Assembly: GCF_920984735.1 (NCBI RefSeq) | Contig: NZ_CAKLBU010000027.1 | Location: forward strand, 1-59,708 | Source: Pedobacter sp. Leaf250 | GTDB taxonomy: Bacteria; Bacteroidota; Bacteroidia; Sphingobacteriales; Sphingobacteriaceae | Direction of reading: 5' to 3' | Length of the DNA stretch: 59,708 bases | Shown here: positions 32,617 through 41,612 of the stretch, one piece after another | Layout: each line of letters starts with the position of its first letter | Position numbering within the stretch: the first letter of the stretch is position 1 | Notes under the pieces: generated by a model | Database searches by the model: none | Told to the model about the DNA's origin: nothing | The model's input: only the letters and a program-made list of their open reading frames with translations | Position numbers and translations under genes: made by a program

Positions 32617-32688
32617 GCTCCCGTAGTTCAATGGATAGAATTATGGTTTCCGGTACCATCGATATGAGTTCGAATCTCGTCGGGAGCA
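32617..32688 (+). tRNA. tRNA-Arg, anticodon CCG
   Basis: A full cloverleaf can be drawn: acceptor stem GCTCCCG/CGGGAGC (32617-32623 with 32681-32687), discriminator A at 32688, D stem 32626-32629 with 32638-32641, anticodon stem ATGGT/ACCAT around loop TTCCGGT with CCG at 32650-32652, and T stem ATGAG/CTCGT around TTCGAAT. It reads codon CGG. The CCA end is not encoded. It has its own promoter and terminator. Confidence 0.95.
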
Positions 32689-32695
32689 CATTATA

Positions 32696-32730
32696 AGCCG
32701 CCATAATTATCTTTATGGCGGCTATTTTTA
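32696..32730 (+). terminator. Rho-independent terminator of tRNA-Arg
   Basis: An 11-bp perfect stem (32696-32706 with 32713-32723) followed by a T-rich run, 8 bases after the tRNA. Confidence 0.85.
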
Positions 32731-32931
32731 TTAATGATTCATTCTAATCATTACTATCAAACAAAAACCTTATTAAACTGTTGCCACTTTGAATGTTAAA
32801 TCGGTTTATTTTAAAGATTTTAATTTAAATATAATCTACCGTTAATCTCCAGATTGGCATTTCTAAAAATAAAAATGCACCTTTGCGGACCGCTAATAAA
32901 GGTTTAAGCATGTAAATATTAATAGTCGTTT

Positions 32932-34305
32932 ATGGAAGAATTGGTTGTAGAAGAGGTTCAGGAATTACTTAATAAAGAGAATGATAAAGCATTAAAGCAC
33001 TATCTGGATGAACTGAATATCTCTGATGTGGAAGAGTTAATTGATGAACTTCCACAGCATGCAGCCAAATTTATCGACACCATTTCCTTAAATAGAGCTG
33101 TTAATGTTTTTCGCATTCTCGACTTTCCTACACAGGAAAGAATTATCAAAAAACTAACTGGTAATAAGCTTAATCAAATTATTAAAGATCTTCCTCCTGA
33201 TGATCGAACAGCACTTTTTAGTGAGTTAAAAGGCGATGTAGTAAAGAAAATGATTACCCTTTTGCCTCCTGAGGAAAGGAAAGAATCTCTTGCGCTTTTA
33301 GGTTACAAAGAAGATAGTATTGGCCGTTTGATGACACCAGATTACATCGCTGTTAAACCAGAATGGTCGATTACAAGGGTCTTAGCGCATATTAGGCGTT
33401 ATGGTAAAAATTCGGAAACCATTGATGTGGTTTACGTTATTGATAAAGAAGGTGTTCTACTTGATGATATTCGGATTCGGGAAGTGTTATTGGCAGATCC
33501 CGACGCCATTATTGGTGAACTAACTGATAAACGGTTCATCGCCCTAAAAGCAAACGATCCGCAAGAAGATGCCATTAGTATTTTTAGAATGAATAACCGG
33601 GTTGCATTACCTGTTGTGGATGAAAATAATATTCTCCTGGGTATAGTAACCGTTGATGATATCCTATGGATTGCCAATGAAGAATATACAGAAGATATCC
33701 ATAAAATTGGAGGTTCGCAGGCTTTGGATGAACCCTATTTAGATGTTCCTGTTTTTGAGCTTTACAAAAAGCGTGTGGTTTGGTTAATCGTATTGTTTTT
33801 CGGTGAGCTACTTACTATAGCTGCCATGTCTAACTTCGAGAATCAAATTGCCCAGGTTGTAATTTTAGCTACGTTTATTCCATTAATTATTTCTAGTGGT
33901 GGCAATAGTGGTTCGCAGGCCGCAACACTAATTATTCAAGCCATGGCACTAGGCGAAGTTACCGTCAGAGATTGGTGGAATGTAATGCGAAGAGAAATCT
34001 TTTCTGGTATTTTATTAGGATGCACACTATGTTTATTAAGCTTCGCGGTTATTGGAACGTGGCATTTATTTTGGCCAGGTTTTACCGATCATTACATAAG
34101 AATTGGATTGGTTGTAGGCTGCTCTTTAATAGGAGTAGTACTTTGGGGAACTTTAATGGGTTCTATGTTACCTTTGCTGCTTAAAAAAGTAGGTGCCGAT
34201 CCTGCAGTTTCCTCTACACCGTTTGTTGCCACTTTGGTTGATGTTACGGGATTGATTATTTACTTCTCTTTTGCCATATTATTTTTAAGCGGCATATTAC
34301 TTTAA
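32932..34305 (+). CDS. mgtE: Magnesium transporter MgtE
   Basis: A 457-residue Mg2+ channel/transporter. The N-terminal helical superhelix domain (about 1-135) includes IKDLPPDDRTALFSEL and TLLPPEERKESLALL; two CBS domains occupy about 140-265 (RLMTPDYIAVKPEW and LPVVDENNILLGIVTVDDI); five membrane helices follow at about 285-457, with the pore signature SSGGNSGSQAATLIIQAMALGEV. The cytoplasmic domains sense Mg2+. The next gene (HAD hydrolase) starts 9 bases downstream, suggesting an operon. Confidence 0.95.
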   Translation: MEELVVEEVQELLNKENDKALKHYLDELNISDVEELIDELPQHAAKFIDTISLNRAVNVFRILDFPTQERIIKKLTGNKLNQIIKDLPPDDRTALFSELKGDVVKKMITLLPPEERKESLALLGYKEDSIGRLMTPDYIAVKPEWSITRVLAHIRRYGKNSETIDVVYVIDKEGVLLDDIRIREVLLADPDAIIGELTDKRFIALKANDPQEDAISIFRMNNRVALPVVDENNILLGIVTVDDILWIANEEYTEDIHKIGGSQALDEPYLDVPVFELYKKRVVWLIVLFFGELLTIAAMSNFENQIAQVVILATFIPLIISSGGNSGSQAATLIIQAMALGEVTVRDWWNVMRREIFSGILLGCTLCLLSFAVIGTWHLFWPGFTDHYIRIGLVVGCSLIGVVLWGTLMGSMLPLLLKKVGADPAVSSTPFVATLVDVTGLIIYFSFAILFLSGILL

Positions 34306-34314
34306 CTTATAATT

Positions 34315-34929
34315 ATGCAAACGAAAATCACAACATTATTTACAGATATAGGTGGTGTATTATTAACCAATGGATGGGATAGGCAAGCCAGAGGAGAAGC
34401 TGCGGTGCTTTTTAATCTTGATTCTGTTGATTTGGAAGAACGTCATCACTTAACTTTCGATACCTACGAGGTAGGCAAACTTACACTTGATGAATATTTG
34501 GAACGCATCGTTTTTTTTGAAGAACGATCTTTCACTTATGATGATTTTAAAGAATTCATGTTCAGTAAATCCTTGGATTATCCAGAAATGATTGCCTTGG
34601 TTTGCGAATTGAAGAGGAAATATAATTTAAAAGTAGCAGTAATTAGTAACGAGGGAAGAGAACTTAATCAATACCGCATCAGCACTTTTAAACTAAATGA
34701 ATTTGTCGATTTTTTCGTTTCATCGAGTTTCGTTCATTTCCGTAAACCCGATGCTGATATTTTTAAAGTAGCGATAGATATTTCGCAGAGCGATGTAGAA
34801 ACAAGTTTATATATTGATGATAGAATGCTATTTGTACAAGTTGCCGAGGGTTTGGGACTAAAAGGGATTCACCATACCAGTTATGAGGATACGAAAGCGC
34901 AATTAGCTGGTTATGGGTTGGAAGTTTAA
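34315..34929 (+). CDS. HAD-superfamily hydrolase (YihX-like)
   Basis: A 204-residue HAD hydrolase. Motif I is FTDIGGVLL: the nucleophile Asp is present and the second Asp is Gly, as in the DxGGV class of HAD-IA enzymes such as alpha-glucose-1-phosphatase YihX. Motif II is VISNEGREL, and motif III/IV is FVHFRKPDADIFKVA followed by YIDDRMLFVQVAEGLGL. The substrate is unknown. It lies 9 bases downstream of mgtE. Confidence 0.85.
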   Translation: MQTKITTLFTDIGGVLLTNGWDRQARGEAAVLFNLDSVDLEERHHLTFDTYEVGKLTLDEYLERIVFFEERSFTYDDFKEFMFSKSLDYPEMIALVCELKRKYNLKVAVISNEGRELNQYRISTFKLNEFVDFFVSSSFVHFRKPDADIFKVAIDISQSDVETSLYIDDRMLFVQVAEGLGLKGIHHTSYEDTKAQLAGYGLEV

Positions 34930-34936
34930 GAGTATT

Positions 34937-35030
34937 CCGCAGATTAAGATGATTTACGCAGAAGCAAACAATAATATATTGGCTTATGAGGATTACAAAT
35001 TAAATCTGCGGAAATTTGCGTGATCTGCGG
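34937..35030. repeat. Inverted repeat of the CCGCAGAT family
   Basis: CCGCAGATT (34937-34945) is mirrored by AATCTGCGG (35003-35011), with another ATCTGCGG at 35023-35030. A related piece (GATTCGCAGATTTA and AATCTGCGAATCTGCG) lies at 54671-54709. Intergenic, non-coding. Confidence 0.65.
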
Positions 35031-35057
35031 GAAAAATATAAAACATTTAAAAACAAA

Positions 35058-35081
35058 AAAGCCACTCTTACGAATGGCTTT
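35058..35081 (-). terminator. Rho-independent terminator of ychF
   Basis: AAAGCCA (35058-35064) with TGGCTTT (35075-35081), then a T-run on the minus strand. It lies just past the minus-strand ychF stop codon. Confidence 0.75.
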
Positions 35082-35115
35082 ATACTTTATATTGTCTATT
35101 GAAGAATTTTAGGCT

Positions 35116-36216
35116 TTAAACGTTAAACCTAAAGTGCATAATGTCGCCATCTTCTACTACATAAGTTTTTCCTTCTACACCTAATTTACCTGCATCTTTA
35201 CACGCATTTTCTGATCCCAGGGTTACGAAGTCGTTGTATTTAATTACTTCAGCTCTGATAAATCCTTTTTCAAAATCGGTATGGATTACACCTGCAGCTT
35301 GCGGAGCAGTAAAGCCTTTGGTAATGGTCCAGGCTCTAACTTCTTGTACACCAGCAGTAAAATAAGTGTATAGATTTAATAATTTATAAGCTGCACGAAT
35401 CAATTTGTTTACACCAGATTCATCTAATCCTAAATCGGCTAGAAATTCCTGGCGCTCCTCGTAGCTTTCTAATTCTGCAATTTCCGATTCTATTTTTGCA
35501 GAGATAACCAATACTTCAGCTCTTTCGTCTGCAACATTGGCTTTAACCAAATCCACATATTTGTTTCCGGTAACAACTGATGCTTCATCAACATTGCAAA
35601 CATACATCACTGGTTTTTGCGTTAGCAAACCTAAATCTTCTATAAAATCAAAATCTTCTTGTGATAATGAAGCCGTGCGAATCGATTTTCCACTTTCTAA
35701 ATGAGATTTAACAACAGTTAGAATTTCATAAGTACGTTTAGCATCTTTATCGCCACCAGTTTTGGCCATTTTCTCCACCTTTTGAATACGTTTTTCAACC
35801 GTATCCAAATCTTTTAGCTGTAATTCTGTGTCGATAATTTCTCTATCACGAATAGGATCAACCGAACCATCAACGTGGATTACATTGCCATCATCAAAAC
35901 AACGTAAAACATGTATAATTGCATTGGTAGCACGAATGTTTCCAAGAAACTGATTGCCCAAACCTTCACCTTTTGAAGCACCTTTTACTAATCCGGCAAT
36001 ATCAACAATTTCGATTGTGTTAGGTTGTACTTTGTTAGGTTTAACCAGTTCAGCAAGTTTAGTTAAACGCTCATCAGGTACAGTAATTACGCCAACATTT
36101 GGCTCAATTGTACAAAATGGAAAGTTTGCTGCCTGAGCCTTTGCATTTGATAAACAGTTAAAAAGAGTCGATTTTCCAACATTTGGTAAACCTACAATAC
36201 CACATTGTAATGCCAT
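35116..36216 (-). CDS. ychF: Redox-regulated ATPase YchF (Obg family)
   Basis: A 366-residue cytoplasmic P-loop ATPase. Walker A is GLPNVGKSTLFN at residues 7-18; switch regions include IEIVDIAGLVKGASKGEGLGNQFL; the base-recognition motif is NVDE (rather than NKxD), as expected for an ATP-preferring YchF. The C-terminal TGS-like domain ends YVVEDGDIMHFRFNV. It binds ribosomes and takes part in stress responses. A TATCTTTG promoter and a heptanucleotide repeat lie in the upstream leader. Confidence 0.95.
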   Translation of the reverse strand: MALQCGIVGLPNVGKSTLFNCLSNAKAQAANFPFCTIEPNVGVITVPDERLTKLAELVKPNKVQPNTIEIVDIAGLVKGASKGEGLGNQFLGNIRATNAIIHVLRCFDDGNVIHVDGSVDPIRDREIIDTELQLKDLDTVEKRIQKVEKMAKTGGDKDAKRTYEILTVVKSHLESGKSIRTASLSQEDFDFIEDLGLLTQKPVMYVCNVDEASVVTGNKYVDLVKANVADERAEVLVISAKIESEIAELESYEERQEFLADLGLDESGVNKLIRAAYKLLNLYTYFTAGVQEVRAWTITKGFTAPQAAGVIHTDFEKGFIRAEVIKYNDFVTLGSENACKDAGKLGVEGKTYVVEDGDIMHFRFNV

Positions 36217-36248
36217 CTATATATTTTGATTTATTTTACGATTTACGA

Positions 36249-36290
36249 TTTCACCTTTCACCTTTCACCTTTCACCTTTCACCTTTCACC
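36249..36290. repeat. Heptanucleotide tandem repeat (TTTCACC x6) in the ychF leader
   Basis: Six perfect 7-bp copies (GGTGAAA on the coding strand of ychF), starting 33 bases upstream of the ychF ATG and downstream of its promoter. Copy-number changes would alter the length of the 5' untranslated region. Confidence 0.92.
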
Positions 36291-36302
36291 TTTTTCAGGC
36301 GG

Positions 36303-36310
36303 CAAAGATA
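36303..36310 (-). promoter_or_regulatory. -7 promoter element (TATCTTTG) of ychF
   Basis: Exact TAnnTTTG match on the minus strand, 86 bases upstream of the ychF ATG and just upstream of the tandem repeat. Confidence 0.65.
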
Positions 36311-36390
36311 AGCTTTTAAACCTTTATTTAAAGATGTGAATTTGTGGTAGAGGTATATTTTATCTAAGTTTATCGAAAAATTAAAAAAAG

Positions 36391-36855
36391 ATGATGGAAG
36401 AATTTGAGGATGAAAAACCGGTGGAGGTGAAATTAGTAGTTACAGAAGAAATGCGGAGTTATCTTTACGATATCACGAAGTGGGCAAAATTTCTATCGAT
36501 TATCGGATTCGTTATTTCGATTTTTGTAATTCTTGCGGCGTTTAGCATTCCTGCATTAATGAACAGCAATCCTGCTGTGGCGACCCAAATGGGACAGTTG
36601 GGTTCGAGTGGTACCACCATAGTTACCATTATATACTTTGTTTTAGGTTTGTTGTTATTTTATCCAAGCATCTTATTAAATAAAGTGGCCAATAAGGGCA
36701 AACAAGGGATTTTATTTGGCGATCAGGAAAGTTTAAATAATGCAATGGCAAGTTTAAAATCTTTATTTAAATTTTGGGGATCGATTACTATCGCCATTAT
36801 TGCCTTCTACTTTTTATTGATATTTATGGTTGGTGCCGGCGTAGCAAAGGCATAA
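36391..36855 (+). CDS. DUF5362-like membrane protein
   Basis: A 154-residue protein with an acidic N-terminus and three membrane spans (about 30-50, 72-92 and 126-148). Segments such as TEEMRSYLYDITKWAKFLSIIGF and GKQGILFGDQESLNNAMASLKSLFKFWG match a small family of Bacteroidota proteins I recall as DUF5362. Function unknown. It is divergent from ychF and convergent with the DUF3276 gene, with a shared terminator. Confidence 0.7.
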   Translation: MMEEFEDEKPVEVKLVVTEEMRSYLYDITKWAKFLSIIGFVISIFVILAAFSIPALMNSNPAVATQMGQLGSSGTTIVTIIYFVLGLLLFYPSILLNKVANKGKQGILFGDQESLNNAMASLKSLFKFWGSITIAIIAFYFLLIFMVGAGVAKA

Positions 36856-36882
36856 CTAAGGAAAAAATATATCACGAAAAAA

Positions 36883-36911
36883 AAGCCCTTAATGTAACAA
36901 GGGCTTTTTTA
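36883..36911. terminator. Bidirectional Rho-independent terminator
   Basis: AAGCCCTT (36883-36890) and AAGGGCTT (36899-36906), with an A-run on the left and a T-run on the right, so it can stop both the plus-strand DUF5362 gene and the minus-strand DUF3276 gene. Confidence 0.85.
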
Positions 36912-36927
36912 TTGAAATTATAATTTA

Positions 36928-37251
36928 TTAAAAAGAAAAATCATCGTTTGTTTTGGCGCTATGTTCTCCATTTTCAGAATATTCATAACGTTTTTCTACA
37001 ACATCCTGGTGAGTTTTGATGTAATCTACAGTTTCGTTTAATCCTTCAGCGAATTTTTCGAAATCTTCTTTGTATAAAAAGATTTTATGTTTAACGAATA
37101 CACCGTCTTCTAATCTTTTCTTGCTCTCGGTAACTGTTAAATAATAATCACCTGAGCGAGTAGCCTTCACGTCGAAGAAATAAGTTCTCTTGCCTGCTCT
37201 TACTTTCTTTGAAAAAACTTCTTCTCTTTCCTTGTTGTCGAATTCTCCCAT
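36928..37251 (-). CDS. DUF3276 family protein (PUR-alpha-like nucleic-acid binding)
   Basis: A 107-residue protein matching DUF3276: EVFSKKVRAGKRTYFFDVKATRSGDYYLTV (shown in parts), then LTVTESKKR and HKIFLYKEDFEKFAEGL. The family has a PUR-repeat (Whirly-like) fold that binds single-stranded nucleic acid; homologs are known in Borrelia and Bacteroidota. An upstream start at 37311 adds a segment outside the family, so the ATG at 37251 is used. It is followed by a bidirectional terminator. Confidence 0.85.
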   Translation of the reverse strand: MGEFDNKEREEVFSKKVRAGKRTYFFDVKATRSGDYYLTVTESKKRLEDGVFVKHKIFLYKEDFEKFAEGLNETVDYIKTHQDVVEKRYEYSENGEHSAKTNDDFSF

Positions 37252-37330
37252 GGTTGGTATTGATGTTGGTTTTTGGTTTCGGTAAATATAAAGCAAATAT
37301 TTAAAGTACAAAATACAATTTTAATACATT

Positions 37331-39121
37331 TTAAATTGTTCTTGTTTCTTCTTCTAAAAGTTGGTTGTTATAAAGTTCGGTATAACTGCCATTTAGGCTA
37401 AGTAATTCATTGTGTGTGCCTTGCTCAATGATTTTTCCATCATCTAACACCAATATTTTATCTGCGTTTTTAATAGTAGAAATACGGTGGGCAATTAATA
37501 TCGAGGTTTTGCCGATCATTATTTTGCCTAAATTTTGAAGAATTTCTTCTTCAGTTTTGGTGTCAACAGCCGATAAACAATCATCAAATATTAAAACTTT
37601 TGGCGATTTTATTAATGCTCTGGCAATAGAAACACGCTGCTTTTGTCCGCCAGAAAGCGTAATTCCCCTTTCACCAAGCATCGTTTCAAATTTTTCTTCA
37701 AAATCGATAATGTTATTGTAAACGGAAGCATTCTTTGCAGCATTATAAACTTCGTTATCAGTAACTTGATCCAGGCCAAAGGCAATGTTATTTTTAATCG
37801 TATCAGAAAATAGGAAAACCTCTTGTGGCACAAAACCAATCTGGCTGCGGTAATTTTTAAGGTTTAAGGTTTTTAAATTTTCTCCATCAACGTTAATTGC
37901 GCCATCTTCAACATCGTACATCCGCATAATTAAATTCGCAAGTGTCGATTTTCCTGAACCCGTTTTGCCAATTATAGCTACAAACTCGCCGCTCTTGATT
38001 TCGAAACTTAAATTTTTTAGCGCAACAATTCCAGTATCAGGATAAACGAAACTTACATTGTCAAATTTAATATTGCCATCAATTTCTTTTTCTTCGTTAT
38101 TAGTCGACTGTATATCAGAAGGGATATCTAAAAACTCATTTATTCTTTTTTGTGATGCTGCCGCTCTCTGAATTAGCGAGGTTACCCAACCTAACATGGT
38201 TACCGGAAAAGTTAGCTGGTTAATATAAATGATAAACTCTGCAATATTGCCAGCAGTGATACTTCCATTCATTACCTGATTACCGCCAACATAAATGGTT
38301 AAAATCGTACTCAAGCCAATTAGTAAAAGCATGGTTGGATAAAACAAAGCAGAAACCTTTACCAGGCTCATTGAGTCTCTTTTATATTCATTGCTCTGAA
38401 TTTCGAACATGTTTCGAGTATAATCTTCTCGTACATAAGATTTTATAATTCTGATACCCGAAAAGCGTTCTTGCACAAAACTCGAAAGTTCTGATAAACG
38501 CTCTTGAATTTTACCACTCTTTTTAAAAATCAAAGTATTTACATAATAGATGATAATCACTAAAAAGGGGAGTGGCAACAGACAATAAATGGCCAGCTTA
38601 GAGTTTACATCAAACATCGACCAGATAATAAGTACAGATAAAACGAAAGTATTAATGGTATACATAATGGCGGGGCCAACGTACATCCGAACACGGTTAA
38701 CATCTTCTGTTGCTCGGTTCATTAAATCGCCAGTATTATTGCGCCTGTAAAAACCCAAACTTAATTTTTGATAATGTTGATAGATGTCATTTTTCATATC
38801 GAACTCAATGTGCCGCGACATGAGAATAATGGTTTGACGCATGAAAAACAAAAACAATCCTCTCAAAACATATAGCGCCACTACCAATAAGCCAAAAAAT
38901 AAAAGATTGCTGCTAAAAATATCGTAAATTATTTCCTGGCGATTAAAACCACTAAAGAGGTTGTATACCTGAACATTTTCTGTAATTAAATCAACAGCAT
39001 AACCAATTACCTGGGCTGGCACCACACCAAAAATATTGGAGATTACCACGAAAATACTACCGGGAATAATCCACCATTTATATTTTAAAAAGTATTTGTT
39101 TAATCTGCTTAGATGTTTCAT
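37331..39121 (-). CDS. ABC transporter, fused permease and ATPase (MsbA-like exporter)
   Basis: A 596-residue half-transporter. The membrane domain (about 15-320) has six spans; the ATPase domain (about 345-590) has Walker A GKTGSGKST, Q-loop GFVPQEVFLF, signature LSGGQKQR, Walker B VLIFDD and switch His in AHRIS. It probably exports lipid or drug substrates as a homodimer or with a partner; the substrate cannot be inferred. The TTG at 39130 lies against the promoter motif; the ATG at 39121 is used. Confidence 0.92.
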   Translation of the reverse strand: MKHLSRLNKYFLKYKWWIIPGSIFVVISNIFGVVPAQVIGYAVDLITENVQVYNLFSGFNRQEIIYDIFSSNLLFFGLLVVALYVLRGLFLFFMRQTIILMSRHIEFDMKNDIYQHYQKLSLGFYRRNNTGDLMNRATEDVNRVRMYVGPAIMYTINTFVLSVLIIWSMFDVNSKLAIYCLLPLPFLVIIIYYVNTLIFKKSGKIQERLSELSSFVQERFSGIRIIKSYVREDYTRNMFEIQSNEYKRDSMSLVKVSALFYPTMLLLIGLSTILTIYVGGNQVMNGSITAGNIAEFIIYINQLTFPVTMLGWVTSLIQRAAASQKRINEFLDIPSDIQSTNNEEKEIDGNIKFDNVSFVYPDTGIVALKNLSFEIKSGEFVAIIGKTGSGKSTLANLIMRMYDVEDGAINVDGENLKTLNLKNYRSQIGFVPQEVFLFSDTIKNNIAFGLDQVTDNEVYNAAKNASVYNNIIDFEEKFETMLGERGITLSGGQKQRVSIARALIKSPKVLIFDDCLSAVDTKTEEEILQNLGKIMIGKTSILIAHRISTIKNADKILVLDDGKIIEQGTHNELLSLNGSYTELYNNQLLEEETRTI

Positions 39122-39127
39122 GCCATA

Positions 39128-39135
39128 CAAACTTA
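39128..39135 (-). promoter_or_regulatory. -7 promoter element (TAAGTTTG) of the ABC exporter gene
   Basis: Exact TAnnTTTG match on the minus strand, 6 nt before the ATG at 39121. Confidence 0.65.
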
Positions 39136-39292
39136 GATAATTTTGTTATCTCATATCGTATATTTTTAACTGAATGGCTTAGCTTTAGAATTTAATGACA
39201 TTAATAGCAATCAATATTTCTTAATTCTATTAGATCATATGATTCGTTTGCATTTTATAAATCTTTACCAAGAATCACTTCACTACCTGAAA

Positions 39293-39420
39293 TAAACCCG
39301 ACAGTAGTGTAAATACTTTTTGTTGCAGACCGTTCGAGCCATTATTAAAAGTAACAAAAAGGTCGTAGCGAATGGCGGGACTGTACCTACCCAAGTATTA
39401 CTGAAATTGCTTTTCAAAAA
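39293..39420. repeat. Two dispersed repeat fragments in a gene-free spacer
   Basis: Positions 39293-39331, read on the minus strand, contain GGTCTGCA, CAAAAAGTATTTACAC and TCGGGTTTA and so belong to the GAAGACCTGCA family. Positions 39375-39420 are a good copy of the second family: GCGGGACTG, then CCAAGTATTACTG, then AAATTGCTTTTCAAAAA. The 39136-39492 spacer between divergent genes has no ORF. Confidence 0.6.
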
Positions 39421-39492
39421 TATAGATAATCATTGTTTGTAACTATAGCATAAATAGTTTGTTTATATCCATGTATTAATGGTTTTTTATTT

Positions 39493-39500
39493 TAATTTTG
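39493..39500 (+). promoter_or_regulatory. -7 promoter element (TAATTTTG) of the leucine-type dehydrogenase
   Basis: Exact TAnnTTTG match 24 nt before the ATG at 39525. It overlaps the TTG at 39498, showing that this TTG is not the start. Confidence 0.65.
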
Positions 39501-39524
39501 CAGCAGATTAGCCGAACGTTCAAT

Positions 39525-40613
39525 ATGCCAGCAAATTCTTCGTCAGATTCTTCCATACTAGAGCAATTGAGTGCTTACGGGCATAAAAAATTGATTTTTT
39601 GTAATGATCCGGATACAGGTTTGAAAGCGATTATTGCCATACATGACACCACTTTAGGTCCAGCTTTAGGCGGAACCCGGATGTGGAGTTATGCAACTGA
39701 GGGCGAAGCTTTGGAAGATGCGTTACGTTTATCGCGTGGAATGACTTACAAATCGGCCATTACGGGATTAAATTTGGGTGGTGGAAAAGGTGTAATCATT
39801 GGTGATTCCCGTAAGGATAAAACGGAAACATTAATGCGTAGCTATGGCAGGTTTATTAAAAACCTTAATGGCGAATTTATTACTGCGGAAGAGATGGGTA
39901 CCAACACGCGGGATATGGAATACATCCGTATGGAAACCAATTATGTAACGGGTGTTCCCGAATCTATTGGTGGCGCTGGAAACCCTGCTCCATTTACGGC
40001 TCAGGGTGTTTATTTGGGTATTAAAGCTAGTGTGAAAGAGGTTTTTGGAACCGATATGCTAGCAGGCAGAACTATTGTGGTACAAGGTATTGGTAACGTT
40101 GGTGAACATTTGGTGGCTCTACTTAGAAAGGAAAACGCCGAAGTTTTAATCAGTGATATTAATCAGGAGCAATTGACCTATGTTGCCCGTAAATACAAGG
40201 CTAAACCGATTGAAGCTGATAAAATTTTTGGTTGCGATGCTGACGTTTATGCTCCATGTGCAATGGGCGCAACCGTTAACAATAAAACTATTGAAAGGAT
40301 GAAGTTTGCAATTATTGCAGGCTCGGCAAACAATCAATTAAAAGATGAAGTTTTAGACAGTGAATTGCTATTAAAAAAGGGAATTCTTTTCGCTCCGGAT
40401 TATTTAATTAATGCTGGAGGATTAATTGCCTGTTACTCGGAATGGACTGGGTTTGGCAAGAAACGTACGGTTCAGCTCACAGAAAATATTTACGATGCCA
40501 CCCGTAGCGTAATTAAATTAAGTAAAACTGAAAATATATCAACAAATATTGCTGCAAATCGCATTGCCGAAAAGCGAATTGCAGATGTAAAAAAAATTAA
40601 ATCGTCATATTAA
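39525..40613 (+). CDS. Leucine/valine dehydrogenase (Glu/Leu/Phe/Val family)
   Basis: A 362-residue amino-acid dehydrogenase expected to deaminate branched-chain amino acids with NAD. It has the catalytic Lys motif LNLGGGKGVIIGD, GTNTRDMEYIRMETNYVTG and the Rossmann motif VVQGIGNVGEHLVALL. The length and GGxGKG pattern fit leucine dehydrogenase (about 360 residues) rather than glutamate dehydrogenase (about 450). The next gene is nusB, 46 bases downstream. Confidence 0.88.
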   Translation: MPANSSSDSSILEQLSAYGHKKLIFCNDPDTGLKAIIAIHDTTLGPALGGTRMWSYATEGEALEDALRLSRGMTYKSAITGLNLGGGKGVIIGDSRKDKTETLMRSYGRFIKNLNGEFITAEEMGTNTRDMEYIRMETNYVTGVPESIGGAGNPAPFTAQGVYLGIKASVKEVFGTDMLAGRTIVVQGIGNVGEHLVALLRKENAEVLISDINQEQLTYVARKYKAKPIEADKIFGCDADVYAPCAMGATVNNKTIERMKFAIIAGSANNQLKDEVLDSELLLKKGILFAPDYLINAGGLIACYSEWTGFGKKRTVQLTENIYDATRSVIKLSKTENISTNIAANRIAEKRIADVKKIKSSY

Positions 40614-40659
40614 ATAATTATTAAAACAGGTTTTATAAACCGCACTCGTTCTTACATTC

Positions 40660-41610
40660 ATGTTAAATAGAAGGCACTTAAGAATCAAAGCTTTGCAAAA
40701 TATTTTTGCTTGGCACATGGCAGACAAAAAAGACATTAAAGGTGATTTGAAAACTTTAATGCAAAGCATTGATAGCGTGTACGAAATGTACATCTGGATG
40801 TTATCATTAATAGTTGAAGTTACAGAGTTTACAGCAAACGATGCTGCAGAACGTGCTAACAAATTTATTAAAACTGCTGAAGATATTAATCCGAATATGA
40901 AATTGCTACACAATAAGTTTAGCGTTTTAATGCAGCAGAATCCCGAATATGTATCGGCGGTAAAAAAGTATAAAGTAGATTGGGGATTCGATCCGGAAAT
41001 CCGTAAAACTGTTTTCAATTCTTTAAAAGCATCTCAGGAATATGCTGATTATCTAGCCGATTCTAACGAAAGTTTAGAATCATCGAAAGATATAGTTAAA
41101 TACATTTTCAGAAAAATTATCTTAAAAAATCAGGGGATTATTCAGGTTTTTGAAGAGAAGTTTATCAATTGGCAGGTAGATCATGAAGTGATGAAAGGTA
41201 TGGTTGCCAAAACTTTGAAAAACTTTACTTTCGACGATCCTTTTAAAAATAAACTGACCGAAATTAGTGCCGATTGGATTGAAGATAGCAAATTTGTACA
41301 GGATTTATTTGTGCACACTTTGCAAAACGATGCCAAATACCAAGAACTAATTGCCGAGCGTACAAAGAATTGGGAATCGGAGCGTATTGCTTTAATGGAT
41401 ACTATTTTGATGAAAATGGCCATCTGTGAGTTGCTAAATTTCCCATCAATTCCTGTCAAAGTAACCATTAATGAATATCTGGAGCTATCAAAAGATTACA
41501 GTACTCCGAAAAGTAATTCGTTTATTAACGGTATTTTAGACAAAATTTTAGGCGACCTTAAGAAAACCAATACCATTAAAAAGATCGGTCGCGGATTAAT
41601 TGAAGATTAA
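40660..41610 (+). CDS. nusB: Transcription antitermination factor NusB, extended form
   Basis: A 316-residue protein. The C-terminal about 140 residues match NusB (FVQDLFVHTLQN, then MDTILMKMAICELLNFPSIPVKVTINEYLELSKDYSTPKSNSFINGILD, given in parts). The N-terminus starts with the NusB-type LNRRHLRIKALQNIFAW, followed by a long helical insertion of about 150 residues, giving twice the size of E. coli NusB (139). This long form is characteristic of Bacteroidota. It binds boxA RNA in rRNA antitermination. It is followed 2 bases later by the DUF1573 gene. Confidence 0.9.
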   Translation: MLNRRHLRIKALQNIFAWHMADKKDIKGDLKTLMQSIDSVYEMYIWMLSLIVEVTEFTANDAAERANKFIKTAEDINPNMKLLHNKFSVLMQQNPEYVSAVKKYKVDWGFDPEIRKTVFNSLKASQEYADYLADSNESLESSKDIVKYIFRKIILKNQGIIQVFEEKFINWQVDHEVMKGMVAKTLKNFTFDDPFKNKLTEISADWIEDSKFVQDLFVHTLQNDAKYQELIAERTKNWESERIALMDTILMKMAICELLNFPSIPVKVTINEYLELSKDYSTPKSNSFINGILDKILGDLKKTNTIKKIGRGLIED

Positions 41611-41612
41611 CA

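Noticed and set aside
32689..32931. A possible Mg2+ riboswitch upstream of mgtE
   Set aside because: Apart from the tRNA terminator I could not draw a conserved aptamer; the leader looks unstructured by eye.
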